A stretch of DNA of 64,000 nt from Arion vulgaris (Eukaryota; Mollusca; Gastropoda; Stylommatophora; Arionidae), in assembly GCA_020796225.1 (NCBI GenBank), contig CM036755.1, forward strand, positions 63,312,652 to 63,376,651, written 5' to 3'. Below the pieces are notes generated by a model. It did no database searches and was not told the origin of the DNA. It saw nothing but the letters and a program-made list of their open reading frames with translations. Every line of letters begins with the position of its first letter. The first letter of the stretch is position 1. Made by a program: the position numbers and the translations under genes. Positions 45,126-55,919 of this stretch are shown here, piece by piece.

Positions 45126-45603
45126 TTATAAATATGGTAGTAAGTTGGAGTTTTATCTTCAGTATGGGGTGGGGTGGGGTGGGGGTTTAAAGGAACCTCC
45201 AACATAATTCAAATCTACATCGTTGAATGTGTTGATGATGGCATTCTGGGTGAGATTGAGTCAGAACTTAATAATGCATTTTTTTCTAGCAATAACTTTA
45301 GAGGAAACTAAGGACATTGCAAAGCTCTCTCGAAAGAGGTAATCTGTGAACGCTAAAAGTATCCTTGTTAAATTGCCTTGTTTCTGAACCTAGTCCCCTT
45401 TGATAAAAGTAACGGCACGCTACTGGATGTGATCAATGATAGCAGAGATAATAACAACACACATGTTATATAGTTGTTACTTACATCTTAATGTTTACTT
45501 TCAAACAGTTGTAGTTTCAACATGTCATCTGTGTCTTCAGAAAACAGTTTAACAAACTGACACTAAACTTCCAACTGGTGGCGATAAATAAGAAGTAATG
45601 TTG

Positions 45604-45713
45604 GTAGTCTAGTCTCCAGATGCCGATAATGGAAAAGTATTGTTTGTAGCCGTGTCACCAGATGCTGATAGAGGAGAAGTATTGATGGTAGCCGAGTCTC
45701 CAGATGCCGATAC
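45604..45713. repeat. ~50-bp tandem repeat, about 2.2 units
   Basis: Units share TCTCCAGATGCCGATA and GTAGCCG. The left arm (14340-14400) has a single unit. Confidence 0.8.
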
Positions 45714-46309
45714 ATGAGATTTAATGTTAAAATGTTGTTGAGTTATTTATTTAACACGTGTGTGTCGATGTGTCAAATAACCTACATACAAATAAAACTT
45801 CCTTCTGGCTAAAAATACAAACAGACTATCCACTTTAAGTTAACACTGTCAAATGGGTGTAGAAATGGTTTAGACAGGGATTCTCAAACTTTTCAGTTTT
45901 ACCGAGAAATAGAAATGTATCTAATGCAGTAGAGGCATTCAATATCTCAGGTACCATCACTCTGCTATCTTGCACATTTGATAACATAAATCGCTTTCTG
46001 CATTATTTCGTACATCTTCTTTCTTTCGAGTCAGTCAGGACCGACTGGTTGTCTATCTGGCAACGTAACAACGTTAGTAACGTTGGCCACGTGTCTATCA
46101 ATACTGAACTAGAGCAGTGGTTCTAAACCTTTTTTGACTTGTGTACCCTTTTAAACAAATTTCTACAAATTGTGCATATTATTTATAAAATATAAGTTTT
46201 TAAATACTGACACTTTTGCTCAGTGTTTATCTTGTTAATATAAAATATTAGAAATTCAGAAAACATTGGGAAATGAAAGCTACTACACTAAAGCTATCGA
46301 AAAGGTGGA

Positions 46310-47120
46310 GACTGCAGTAAATTTGGAAAAATAGCTAAACACGTAAAACAAAGTACTATAGTTTTACAAAATACAGAAACAGTGACGATAAACAGCAACT
46401 TTTCGACCAAAAGGCCTTTATCAAGTAAACAATACAACAAGAATGACGAATTTCGAGGAACACTACAAATGGACGATTACATGTAGAAACATTCAAACCT
46501 ATCTAATGAAAATCTGGGAATAAAAACGAATAACGAAATTAGTGCAACACACAACCGGAAGTGGAAAAGAAGAGAAACAATAAACAATATAGTTGATAAA
46601 TAACATATATATGAAGCAAATACACACATAGATAACAAGGCACGAGATAAGACAGTACTAAGAAGCATAGGAATGTAATGCGTTGAGTCCAAGAGGTCGC
46701 AAGGTGCCATAGAATTAAATAAAACGGTTCTCCAGGGCGAATCGACTGCGATCATCGGAGGAACATAATCGGATGGCTGTGACCTGGACATCGTCAGCTC
46801 CTGAATGGCCAGTATCATTGAAATGAGTGGCCACAGGGTCGCAAAGCATTGGTGAATATCGCGTAAGTGTTGTGCGAATCGGTCACTGAGCCTCTTACCG
46901 GTTTCACCAATATAGGCCTTGTTGCATCTTTTGCAGGTGATGGCATAGATGATATTGCGGGACTCACACGTGAAACTGTCTTGAATGACATATGTAGCTT
47001 TTGGAAAAGAGACAGTGCGAGTCTGTATTACATATGCACATGTATTACAGCGTCGACGGCCACACTGGATGGTGCCAAAGTGACTCTGGATATTAGACTT
47101 GAGGCGACTGTGTACCAGAT
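46310..47120 (-). pseudogene. Penelope-like element, GIY-YIG endonuclease half and 3-prime end
   Basis: Minus strand. LVHSRLKSNIQSH, CGRRRCNTCAYV and ESRNIIYAITCKRC lead into NKAYIGETGKRLSDRFAQHL, the GIY-YIG nuclease signature of Penelope-like elements (IIYxIxCxxCxxxYIGET, then R-x-x-H). Frameshift follows near 46850. The final part, 46480-46800, retains TGHSGADDVQV-type text in another frame. The 3-prime end carries the terminal repeat shared with 1798-2119 and the hammerhead-like motif. The RT half lies on the opposite strand immediately beside it. Confidence 0.88.
46395..46425 (-). other. Hammerhead-ribozyme-like motif (degenerate)
   Basis: Minus strand reads CTTGATAAAGGCCTTTTGGT followed by CGAAAAGTTGC: a GGCC/GGTC stem II with a TTTT loop between TTGATAA and GAAA boxes. 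The first box departs from CUGANGA. Position at the 3-prime end of a Penelope-like element fits published reports that these elements carry hammerheads. Confidence 0.5.
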
Positions 47121-47124
47121 GTGA

Positions 47125-48495
47125 ACCGTTTCCACCGTGGCTTGCGACTCAAATTCCATTTTCATAACCAGGAGAACCCTCTAGAATATCACGACTCGAG
47201 TATGTTCTCCAAGTATTCCACTCGCAAACATGATTTGACTCCTAAACCTGGTGCCTCTAACGCTCTTGATCTCTACATCAAGAATACTTCATATGACATT
47301 GGACTTCTCCACCCCAAAGGCCTAGGGCGTTCTAACATGTCACCGTCCGAGTTTCGTGCTCTATCACACCTCTGTCGACGTGATGACATTGTTATCAAAC
47401 CCGCTGATAAAGGTGGGCCATAGTTGTATGGAGCCAAGACCTATACCTTCAGGAAGGCCATAACCAACTACTCAACACCCTATTCTACAATAATATTCCT
47501 TCTGATGCCACACTATCTAACAATAGTAAGGTCCGTAAAGTTATCAAGACCCTCATTGCCTCTAAAGACGTTCCTACCGGCGCATCATCACTATGTGTCA
47601 TCGACAGCTGTTTAGGCAAACCCGCATTCTATATGCTTCCCAAAATTCATAAACTCCACAATCCTGGTAGGCCTATTGTTTCTGCTTGCTCTTGTCCTAC
47701 GGAACATATCTCCGAATTCCTTGACAGTATCTTCAATCCTATAGTCACCACACTACCTTCATTCTTGAAAGATACTAGCCACACTTTGTCTGTTTTTTCT
47801 TCTATTGTTGTTGCCCGGCAGGACTTATCGTCTCTTCCTCCTGGATGTCTGTTCACTGTATACCTCTATACCTCATTCTGACGGACTTCAAGCTCTCAGT
47901 TTTTCTCGACAGGAGAACTAACCATCTGGTCTCCACCTCGACTCTCCTTCGTCTTGCAGAACTAGTTCTCACTCTCAACTCCTTTCAGTTTAAAGACCAG
48001 TTCTTTGAACAGATCAGTGGGGTCGCCATGGGTACCAAAATGGGACCCAGTTATGCTTGTCTATTCATGGGTCATCTTGAACACCTATGATGGCCCCCTT
48101 CCGTCCGTGTATCATAGATACGAGACATCGATGATTGTATTGGAATTACCAATATGCCTGAAGCCGATTTGTCACGCTTCATTAACTTCATTAATGTCTT
48201 CAATCCTGCTATTCGGTTCACCTCTCACATCTCTACCTCTTGTGTCAATTTTCTTGACATCACTATCACCATCAGCCTATCTAATATCACTACATCAGTA
48301 TACTACAAGCCTACTGATTCACATAGCTTTCTTCTGTATACCTCCTCCCATCCCCAGGCTTGTCGTGACTCTTTACCTTTCTCTCAACTCTTACGCCTTC
48401 GTCGCCTCTATATCGAGGACGACGATTTTCTCGATAGAGCTCACGAGATGCTTGATTTCTTCCGCAAGCGCCTATACCCGGAGAATGTGCCAGAC
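47125..48495 (+). pseudogene. Penelope-like element, reverse transcriptase half
   Basis: Plus strand, in at least five frames. FHRGLRLKFHFHNQ and DDIVIKPADKGGP (47121-47423) are followed by YMLPKIHKLHNPGRPIVSAC (47633-47881), then QFKDQFFEQISGVAMGTKMG and PSYACLFMGHLE (47845-48090). The end reads RFTSHISTSCVNFLDITIT, VYYKPTDSHSF and LRLRRLYIEDDDFLDRA (48154-48516). These are the standard Penelope-like RT blocks in order. The YxDD-like region at 48070-48150 is broken by frameshift. Domain order RT then GIY-YIG is normal for the family, but here the second half points the other way. Confidence 0.92.
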
Positions 48496-48499
48496 TGTA

Positions 48500-48600
48500 A
48501 TCTGTCCATTTCTTAAAATTTTCCTCCCACTTATCTCTCGGTCTTCCTCTTGCTCTTCGCCCCTCAACTTTCCTCTCCAGTAAAGATTTTCTCATGATGT
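48500..48600 (-). pseudogene. LINE C-terminal scrap
   Basis: Thirty open codons on the minus strand: MRKSLLERKVEGRRARGRPR then DKWEENFKKWTDYS, the glycosylation of the usual LINE tail motif (EGxRxxGRPRxxWxDxIKxWT). It abuts the Penelope-like RT. Confidence 0.75.
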
Positions 48601-48890
48601 CATGTCTTTTGTAAACACATCATTGATTGACTTTATTCTTGATTACATATTTCTCAGAAAAGATATCACCTTATTGTATAGTGCTTCTCATAATATGTAT
48701 GAATAGGCTCACGGCTTCTCATTACATGTATGAATAGACTCAATGCTTCTCACATGACTGTAATGTATGTCGCTGGGGTAAGCCAAGAACATAAACAGAA
48801 GCTGTGTCTATCTCTGAGGTTAGTCACAAAAAAGCAAAAAACAAGAAAACGCAATGTCTTTCACTGACATAAGTTAAGAAGTGCTAATGC
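48601..48890. other. Stretch without recognised gene
   Basis: Short imperfect repeats of GCTTCTCA with TGTATGAATAG occur at 48683-48760. Confidence 0.5.
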
Positions 48891-48899
48891 TATCTATTT

Positions 48900-49440
48900 G
48901 AGTAATCTACCTGACGGTGAGTACCTCACGGTAAGAGACAGTCGCGTCCTTTTAGGGCGGCCTGGAGCCTATTTGGTTCCCCCACTCCTGCCCAGCTCGC
49001 GTATGGTTCCTCGAGTCTGCTTGTGTACAGCAGCGTCACCCGGCAACGGCTTCGACTAGCCGGCGAAACTACGTAGAGCAAAACTCGAAGGAAGTCTCCC
49101 TTCTACAATACACAAGGCTGCCGGCAGAAAAGGCGGAAGATTGACAATGTCAACAACGACTTCGAAGTTGGGAGCTGGAACAGCCTGGTATCGGGTTCAG
49201 GGCACACCAGAGATCATCATGATTGAGTGGCCAGAACGAATCAGAAGGCAATGGTAAACTATTGATTGTATGTTGCCAAAAACGTGATGCAGAACATGAA
49301 AATGAACATGACCATCGACGAAGTGGGTAAACTGGCAAGAGACAGAGTGAATTTCAGATGTGCTGCAAAGAGAGCAACGTCCTAAAAAGGATACGCACCT
49401 TGATGATGACTTGGCGTAAGACACAGAGTGTCATTCTTGA
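48900..49440 (+). mobile_element. Internally deleted LINE derivative
   Basis: The 3-prime part (49305-49436) encodes MTIDEVGKLARDRVNFRCAA and ends CACCTTGATGATGA, the same end as the LINE at 19466-20200. The 5-prime part (48915-49185) is GC-rich, unlike its surroundings, and runs to FEVGSWNSLV, which resembles the WNVxxL start of a LINE endonuclease. The middle of the element is missing, so this looks like a non-autonomous deletion derivative. Confidence 0.55.
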
Positions 49441-49519
49441 GAGCGTTGTTTTAAATTATGTTTTAATCAAGTGTTTTACTTTCTGGTGACATTGTTTTAT
49501 AATTATAATGTACACTGAG

Positions 49520-50425
49520 TTCACATTTGATTAATTTAAAAGAAAAATTGTCATTTCGACGCCCCTAACTGCGAAATCTCGAATATTAAAAAAATATTAG
49601 TCTTTTGTTCTTAAATATCCCATTTTCCTATCTCGTAAAGATGCCAGCAGGAAACATACGCAAGAAGTTGTGTGTTTTTAAATTACTTACTTACTTATTC
49701 ATCTGACCTCCTCGTGGAGCATATGACCACAACAATTGTGTTTCATTTTCCCGATTATTGACAATTTTCTTTACGAATTTCCAGTATATTCCATCATCCA
49801 TCAGTTTCTAAAGAAGATTATATCTTTATGGACATTTAGGACGTTCACTTTTCCGTTTCCCTTGTGGGTTTCGCTCAAGTTCCTGTGTAGTGACACTCAA
49901 CTGTACCTTGGACAAGGTATGCCAGACCAACCAGTAATTTCTTCTCCAACCAGTAATTTCTTCTCATCATGGATTCCTGCTCTATTCTTATTTATAAGCA
50001 CAACATGGCATCTTGTTCTAATCTGATCATATTTTGGAAATTGTCATATATTAGTATTGGTGTCGTTCTGATTAGTTTAATCATCTTTTTCTTATGGATA
50101 TATGTAACTAATATATCCCGTAGCTATCCTGTATCACATTCCTTGATCAGTCGACCTATTGTCTCCTTTCCTGGTATTCCACAGTGCGACGATATCCACT
50201 CTATGACAGCATTGCACTTTTTTCACAATTCAGACAGTAGAGCAGATAGACATGGCAATTTTCTAAAGTACGTGAAGTGCTGATTTTGTATCTGTCAAAA
50301 ATACAATTGGTTATGGATCAGGATTGTTGTTCAACAGTTTCTATCTAGTCACAGCAAGCATGAACAAAAGAAATTTATTTATTATGGATAATTCAGTAAC
50401 ATCATCTCTAACATTACATTTGTTA
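49520..50425. other. Conserved but unassigned arm sequence
   Basis: Inverted match of 6490-7370. Frames at 49736-50026 and 49969-50283 (+) are not open in the other arm and have no recognised domain. Confidence 0.5.
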
Positions 50426-50431
50426 GGGGGT

Positions 50432-50690
50432 CTTTGTGGCTAAGTGATTAATCCCTTGCCTTTGCGATTCGAAGGTCGTAGGTTCGAATCCAGACTTCAC
50501 TGAATGATCACGAGTTCTTTTTTCACAGATACCCCTAGGATTGTTGCTGGAGCTGCGGAGTTTGTTCTTTGTGCAAAAGTCTCGCCAGGTGAAGTGCCAT
50601 TTCTGAGGAGAGGGACCGAGCCAAATGAGGTAAAACCCGGTGCAATGAAGTGAATCCTTCGACTATAACCCCCTCTTCTTATAAATGTGT
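50432..50690 (+). repeat. tRNA-headed SINE
   Basis: A-box-like TGGCTAAGTGATTAATCCC and B-box-like GGTTCGAATCC 35 bases later. The body ends GGTAAAACCCGGTGCAATGA then CCCCTCTTCTTATAAATG. It is the arm counterpart of 6215-6482 and is also like 44868-45125. Confidence 0.82.
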
Positions 50691-50929
50691 ATACCCTCTT
50701 GCTGCTTAACATGTCGACTTTGTTGTTTAAAATGTGTGCATAGACATAGTAGTTAGACAATATTTATACACGTCCAACACATTCTATAAAGCTTAACTTT
50801 GATATAGTGTCATATTTTGTGAGCTATATTTACCTGCTACAAATTGACAACAACAGCTGTTGTGATTTCTTACTCTAGTGGTAGTGATTGATTCTTACTC
50901 TAGTTAAAGTGTTATTTCTTCGGTCGATC

Positions 50930-51125
50930 ATCTTGCTTATCCCGACCTGTGTGTTGCCGAGGCTCGCATGAGGAGTAAAGAATAGTAACACTGTGATCTA
51001 CCAAGCAGGTTGCATGAAGCAACAAAGGTAGGATTCGGGTTGGGGCTGATACCTCGTTGGTAGATAATTTTAGACGCAAAATCTAACCAGCAATCAACAA
51101 GTCTTAGATCTGGTATAAGATGGTT
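50930..51125 (+). repeat. SINE-like dispersed repeat, family S3
   Basis: Arm counterpart of 5815-6005: GAGGAGTAAAGAATAGTAAC, ACTGTGATCTACCAAGCAGG. Confidence 0.5.
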
Positions 51126-51299
51126 GAGAGTCTAAGACACAATTCCGACACAATGGTCTTCTCTGATCTGGACAGTTATATTTCTGTAATAATATTTGAA
51201 TGTACCCCATATGCACATGAACTGTGTGTTGTTACATTTCCACTATTTTGAAATAGTTTCTGATACATCTGGTAACTACATCTATTGAAGTCGTTATAA

Positions 51300-51656
51300 C
51301 ACTAGCGATGTCTATCATGCACTTTATAACACTATTGATGTCTATCATACACTTTATAACACTATTGATGTCTATCATGCACTTTATAACACTATTGATG
51401 TCTATCATACACTTTATAATACTATTGATGTCTATCATACACTTTATAACACTATTGATGTCTATCATGCACTTTATAACACTATTGATGTCTATCATAC
51501 ACTTTATAATACTATTGATGTCTATCATACACTTTATAACACTATTGATGTCTATCATGCACTTTATAACACTATTTATGTCTATCATACACTTTATAAC
51601 ACTATTGATGTCTATCATACACTTTATAACACTATTGATGTCTATCATACACTTTG
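51300..51656. repeat. 30-bp minisatellite, 12 units
   Basis: Unit CACTATTGATGTCTATCATA then CACTTTATAA, with CATGC/CATAC alternation. A 30-bp unit gives open frames of 120 and 159 codons on the two strands; not called as genes. Absent from the left arm. Confidence 0.95.
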
Positions 51657-51779
51657 ATATCAAACTTTGATAGTGTGTTTGCCCGAGGAATGAATATGCT
51701 ACCACCCCCACCCTTTCCTGTGGAAAAGAGAACTACTATATCTATTCAGGAAGAATTCAAAATTAAAGAACACTGCCTG

Positions 51780-52075
51780 ATGCTTCGCAGATGCTACGAA
51801 GATGCTACACTGATGCTACACAGATGCATGAGAAAAGTTGAAGTATTTTGGACATATAAAAAGACACGAATTATTGTAGAAAACCTATTTGGAAGGATGC
51901 ATCACAGCAAATAGGAGATGAGGAACACCACGGAGAAGATGGTTTCAGAAATTTAACTGAAATTTTGCTGCCTGATGGCTTCAGAGATTGTACATCTGGC
52001 CTATGGAAGAGAGAAATTCTGATGGACTGTTAGGGTGGCAAAGTTCTGCTTTCGACAAGCTATTGAATTATGATC
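51780..52075 (+). pseudogene. LINE C-terminal scrap (arm counterpart)
   Basis: Plus strand, starting in about four 11-bp units (GATGCTACGAA type) then MRKVEVFWTYKKTR, GRMHHSK, and EIVHLAYGRE, TVRVAKFCF. It parallels the usual LINE tail KVxYFGHIxRxxxLEKTxLxGxMxGxR...HLAxxREKFRxTVRVAxFC. One stop follows HHSK and several frameshifts are present. Confidence 0.65.
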
Positions 52076-52362
52076 GTCAATAAGTTTTTAGTTCCAGTCA
52101 CAGGAATGTCAATGAAGTTTTTCATTGCTATCAAATTTACACATATTACTTGTATAATACTAAAACTCATTAGTTTAACATTAGGACAGCAGTAATTAGT
52201 TGTATTTTAGTCATATCCTACTTTGTTTTACAGTAGTTGATATTCAACTCCGTCAATATATAAATGTCATTTCTGATAAAATAATATTACTCCTTAAAGA
52301 ACCAAGCTTTAGTATCTTGTTATTTTCAAGGCTTGATCTGCTCACATGTAAGCCTCCTGAAT

Positions 52363-52398
52363 AATCTCTCTCTCTCTCTCTCTCTCTCTCCTCTCTGA
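52363..52398. repeat. (CT)n simple repeat
   Basis: About 36 bases of CT dinucleotides, absent at the corresponding left-arm site near 4535. Confidence 0.95.
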
Positions 52399-52539
52399 TC
52401 CTTGTATGCCCAGTTGGTACATAGACCCTCAACCAACTCAAGCCAAGTCTTCTTATTTGTAGTTATCTTCTGCAGATCCTTACATCTCTTACGTACATTG
52501 TTAATCTCTGTCTCTAATTCGTTATTGATTACTAAACCG

Positions 52540-53010
52540 ACGTCATTGCACTCCGGACAGGCCTATAGGTGCACAGTCTACACCAAGAAATGTCAAAGAG
52601 TGTACATAGTGATGGTTTCTGTGGCTTGCTGGTTAAACACACTCCTTATTCTGCCGATCAAGCGTCCAGTCCTACTTGTACAACGATTAACTTCAAACTC
52701 CTTAAATTGCTGTATTGATTCTTCATCAGTTATTTAAGTGTCTCTATCCAAAAGACAGTCATGAAAAGAATGAAGAACATCCCCTTATCCATCATCAACT
52801 CCAACGACAATCAAAGCTGTTGATGCAAGCCTGTTCGCGCCCTCATTGCCGTAAACACTCGCATTTTCAGGACAGCAGTTCAACGTAAACCTTTGGTGGT
52901 TAGACACTTTAATACACGATATCCACTCATACATCTACCTGCCATTTTGGATTTTTCAAAGTATCGACTGAGAGCCATATACAAAGACAGACCCCCTCCC
53001 GGGTAAAGGA
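52540..53010 (-). pseudogene. LINE RNase H domain and C-terminus (arm counterpart)
   Basis: Minus strand, inverted match of 3950-4420. VYGNEGANRLASTAL sits at about 52860-52815, then GDVLHSFHDCLLDRDT and RTGRLIGRIRSVFNQQATET. It preserves the GNExA(N/D)RLA motif better than the left-arm copy. This copy shows the uninterrupted site that helps define the insertion at 10360. Confidence 0.75.
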
Positions 53011-53089
53011 GGAGATGGAAGTTGGAGACAGTTCAAGAAAATGGAGAGGGGGAATAAAACTTTGCAAGATGGTCTTGAATTGAAAATCT

Positions 53090-53205
53090 TGGAAGACCTT
53101 GGTTGCAGACCTATGCCTCCTAGGGCGAAGGATGAAGAAGATGAGATAGGCGGGCTTGGAAGACCTTGGTTGCAGACCTATGCCTCCCTAGGGGCGAAGG
53201 GTGAA
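53090..53205. repeat. 69-bp minisatellite, ~1.7 units (contracted)
   Basis: Inverted match of the array at 2767-3838, same flanks on both sides. Confidence 0.92.
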
Positions 53206-53394
53206 AATGAAGAAACAGAAAGGGACATAACATTTGAATATCATCAAAACAAAGCTCATGCAAAAATAGGACACCACATATAACAGATATGTTCCACAGA
53301 TACAAGCTCAAGACATCAACAATTTTTGGTACAAGTTTAATAGTCAACACATACATTATCCCAAAATGAATCTACATAGATACAGTCTTTGACT

Positions 53395-53645
53395 CTCCTT
53401 CTTCTTCTTTGCGTTCGTTCTTTACGACCAATTTTAATCCCTCTTTGTGATTTGTTTGATTTTTGCCAAGGACGTGTATACGTTGCACATTGATTATAAG
53501 GCCCTTAAATGCATAGACTTCTACACGTTTAGTGCAACCGATTTCAGCCAAACCTCCTTAGTCACCTCTTACGACATGCGTTGCAGGTAACAGTGATTTT
53601 ATTCTTTACACCCCAAATCTGGACCCCGGTAATCACGAATTGACT
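53395..53645 (-). repeat. SINE-like dispersed repeat, family S2
   Basis: Arm counterpart of 2310-2568; CTT-triplet tail at 53398-53410, ends at ACCCCAAATCTGGACCCCGG. Confidence 0.75.
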
Positions 53646-53659
53646 CTCCACAACAGACG

Positions 53660-55320
53660 ATCACAGACACCAACAAGCGAATCTAAAGAAATTTCTCGAA
53701 ACACAATATACAACAACATACATTATTCTACACTTATTTATGACAAGAAGTAAGGAGGTGTTGCACTATAAGGAAATACAATACTTTAATAAACAGTAAG
53801 TCACATAATTAAACAGTCAGAACAACATACTATAGCACACAACTACACAGGACTTTAATGAGCCAAACTAGTCCCACTGAAAAACTAAGTAACACATTAC
53901 TTTATCCCATTACCCACATTGCCATATTGTTCATCAGGTGTCGTGCCGGCTGGCGCAGGCGATCATGGATCTCCACAAATCTCTGTCGTTGGTGTTTGCT
54001 ATCAACTCAGAGGTTGACGCTTTACTGTGCCATGAAGTCAGGCTATCCAAAATTTTCTTTCTCTGTCATCCTCTGTCTCGTCTACCCTCGATTTTACCGG
54101 TTGTCACAATGTGTTCTAAACCTCCCTCCTCATCACATGCCCGAAAAATGATGACTGCCTCTTTCTTATATTCTGTTTTGTACATTGTACAAAACATTGT
54201 ACAAAACATTACACACATTGTACATAAAATAAATCCAACCTATTCAATGACATTTAAACTAATAAACCAGACATTAAAGAACATCTATACATATATATAT
54301 ATATAAATAACCGTAATGAAATTGTTTGTGTGTGTCTATTCCCATTGTTTTGAGATATCTGGACATGCTGGAAACTTGAAATTTGGCACGAGGGTAGTTT
54401 TCATAGATGGAAAGATGTAAAAATTATAAAACAGGACTATTGGTACATCTCTATATCTAAATTCCAACTTAACGTAATGGTCATGAAAAGTTGAAAAGCA
54501 AAACTTTTTATCCATGTTTTTACTTGTCGGTCCCATGTTAAAACGATGATAAAGTCACGTATTTACGTCAATTATGAAGCTATTTATTAGTATCTCGACA
54601 CGTCTGGCAATGGCCGAATGGATCAGATGCTTGGTTGCCACGAGGGAGACCTGTGTTCAATTCACGGGATGACTACATTTTGTAAAAGTTTATTTTTACT
54701 AACACATCTGGTCAATATTCATCCAATTTATAATCTGAATATATATAATTTGGCAATTGTTATTTGTCAACTTTCACTGGAATTCTATTGTATAAGGTTT
54801 CTCTGGCAAACGGAATGAGGTACATTTTAATCTTATGTGGTCAACAGACGCAGCTTTTCCCCAAATCGTGGAGAGAAAACGTATTGTTAATAATGGGAAA
54901 ACAACCGATTTTGAGGAACAGGGCATGTTTCTTTAATATACTCAGTCTCGCACTGTTTGGGACTTTAAAGTTTCGGAAGTGATATAATTTCTTAGATCTA
55001 TCGAAAAAAATGAAGTTAGAGATATGTGGTTGGAGAATGATAAGAAAAGCTCAATGAAGGCCAGAAACATGGAGACAGAGGAATAAAGATTAGTTATTAG
55101 GTTCGGCTACAAGCGTCAGAGGAGTGTAAAGGCGATTGTTGAGTAAACAAAAGAGAAACGACTTGAAAGATCAGCGGAAAAGGATAACAAATGTAACTTT
55201 AAAAGAGTTCAACATTGCAACTAGATTTAAACTAAATTCATGTAAGAAGAAAGGGTACAACTGCTAGTATTTATATATTTATGTTGTTGTTCTAGAGATC
55301 TGTCTTCGTGAAGTATATTC
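53660..55320. other. Non-coding arm stretch, includes Penelope-like empty site
   Basis: Inverted match of 750-2230. The empty site for the Penelope-like insertion is at about 53830-53845 (CATACTATAGCACACAACTA). No gene recognised; the extra 500 bases at 54310-54800 show nothing I can name. Confidence 0.6.
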
Positions 55321-55324
55321 GTTT

Positions 55325-55505
55325 TGCACCACCATCCCGTTCAAGTTCGACACCTCATGGTCAAAAGAGAATATAACTATTTTCAAGCAATCTACACAAA
55401 CAGTTTCATGAACCTACACCACTCAAACATTCCTCTTAATGTCATAGAGACAACATTTAGATTGATATACGATATGACATCTAGAAGAGAACGTGTATCA
55501 AACAG
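55325..55505. repeat. Single inverted block of the 1-650 minisatellite region
   Basis: Inverse of 513-745, including the GATACACGTTC and ATTAAGAGGAATG blocks; the 27-bp unit is not amplified here. Homology of the arms ends at about 55505. Confidence 0.85.
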
Positions 55506-55699
55506 AAACAAGTAATAAAATGTCAACTAGGCAGAATAAACATACAAGAAAAAGCAATTCATATTATTTTCACATGGAGCACAAACAGACCAACAAAATG
55601 AACATTAGCATAATTACAACACACAAATAAATATAAACAGTTACAGAGTCATTAGACTTAACACACTACACAGGTGAACGTTAGACATAAACTCAAAAT

Positions 55700-55905
55700 T
55701 ACTCATCATCATCATATTAATTATAGTCGCAAGAGAAAATTAAGTTTTGCGACACATAGTTTGCTCTGTGCTTACATCGTCTGTGGTGGCTATAATAACC
55801 TACTCTGGAATGAAGATCCTTGTCACAGTTGTTGCAAGTGAAACTGGTGAGTGGAGCTGATGCAGAGGATGGTCTCTCTGCCCTCTCTACTCTCTTGCAC
55901 AAAAT
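55700..55905 (-). pseudogene. LINE C-terminal zinc-finger scrap
   Basis: Minus strand: FTCNNCDKDLHSRVGYYSHH then RRCKHR. The CxxC...SRxGxxSHxRxC pattern is the finger seen at the C-terminus of several LINE polyproteins. No other part of that element is present. Confidence 0.65.
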
Positions 55906-55919
55906 TACTAATAATACTG

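Larger units (their letters stand above)
43250..45425. mobile_element. hAT-like element, 2.18 kb, with empty site in the other arm
   Basis: Terminal inverted repeats CAGTAGCGTGCCG (43250-43262) and its inverse (45413-45425), flanked by the exact 8-base duplication GATGTGAT (43242-43249 and 45426-45433). The left arm at about 14535-14550 carries the same flank with one GATGTGAT-type site and no insert. The interior holds a zinc-finger-like coding scrap, two small tandem repeats and two nested SINEs. No transposase catalytic region was found. Confidence 0.93.
38600..55505 (-). repeat. Right arm of large inverted duplication
   Basis: Inverted counterpart of about 510-19465. It carries receptor copy B at its inner end and ends outwardly where homology to the nested minisatellite of the left arm stops near 55505. 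Arm-specific material here is the hAT-like element at 43250-45425 and the Penelope-like/LINE block at 46310-49440. Similarity is seen by eye; percentage identity was not computed. Confidence 0.9.

Noticed and set aside
46867..47124. 85-codon plus-strand frame
   Set aside because: Antisense shadow of the GIY-YIG domain on the minus strand.
51232..51711. 159-codon frame with 10-residue repeats
   Set aside because: Translation of a 30-bp minisatellite, absent from the other arm.
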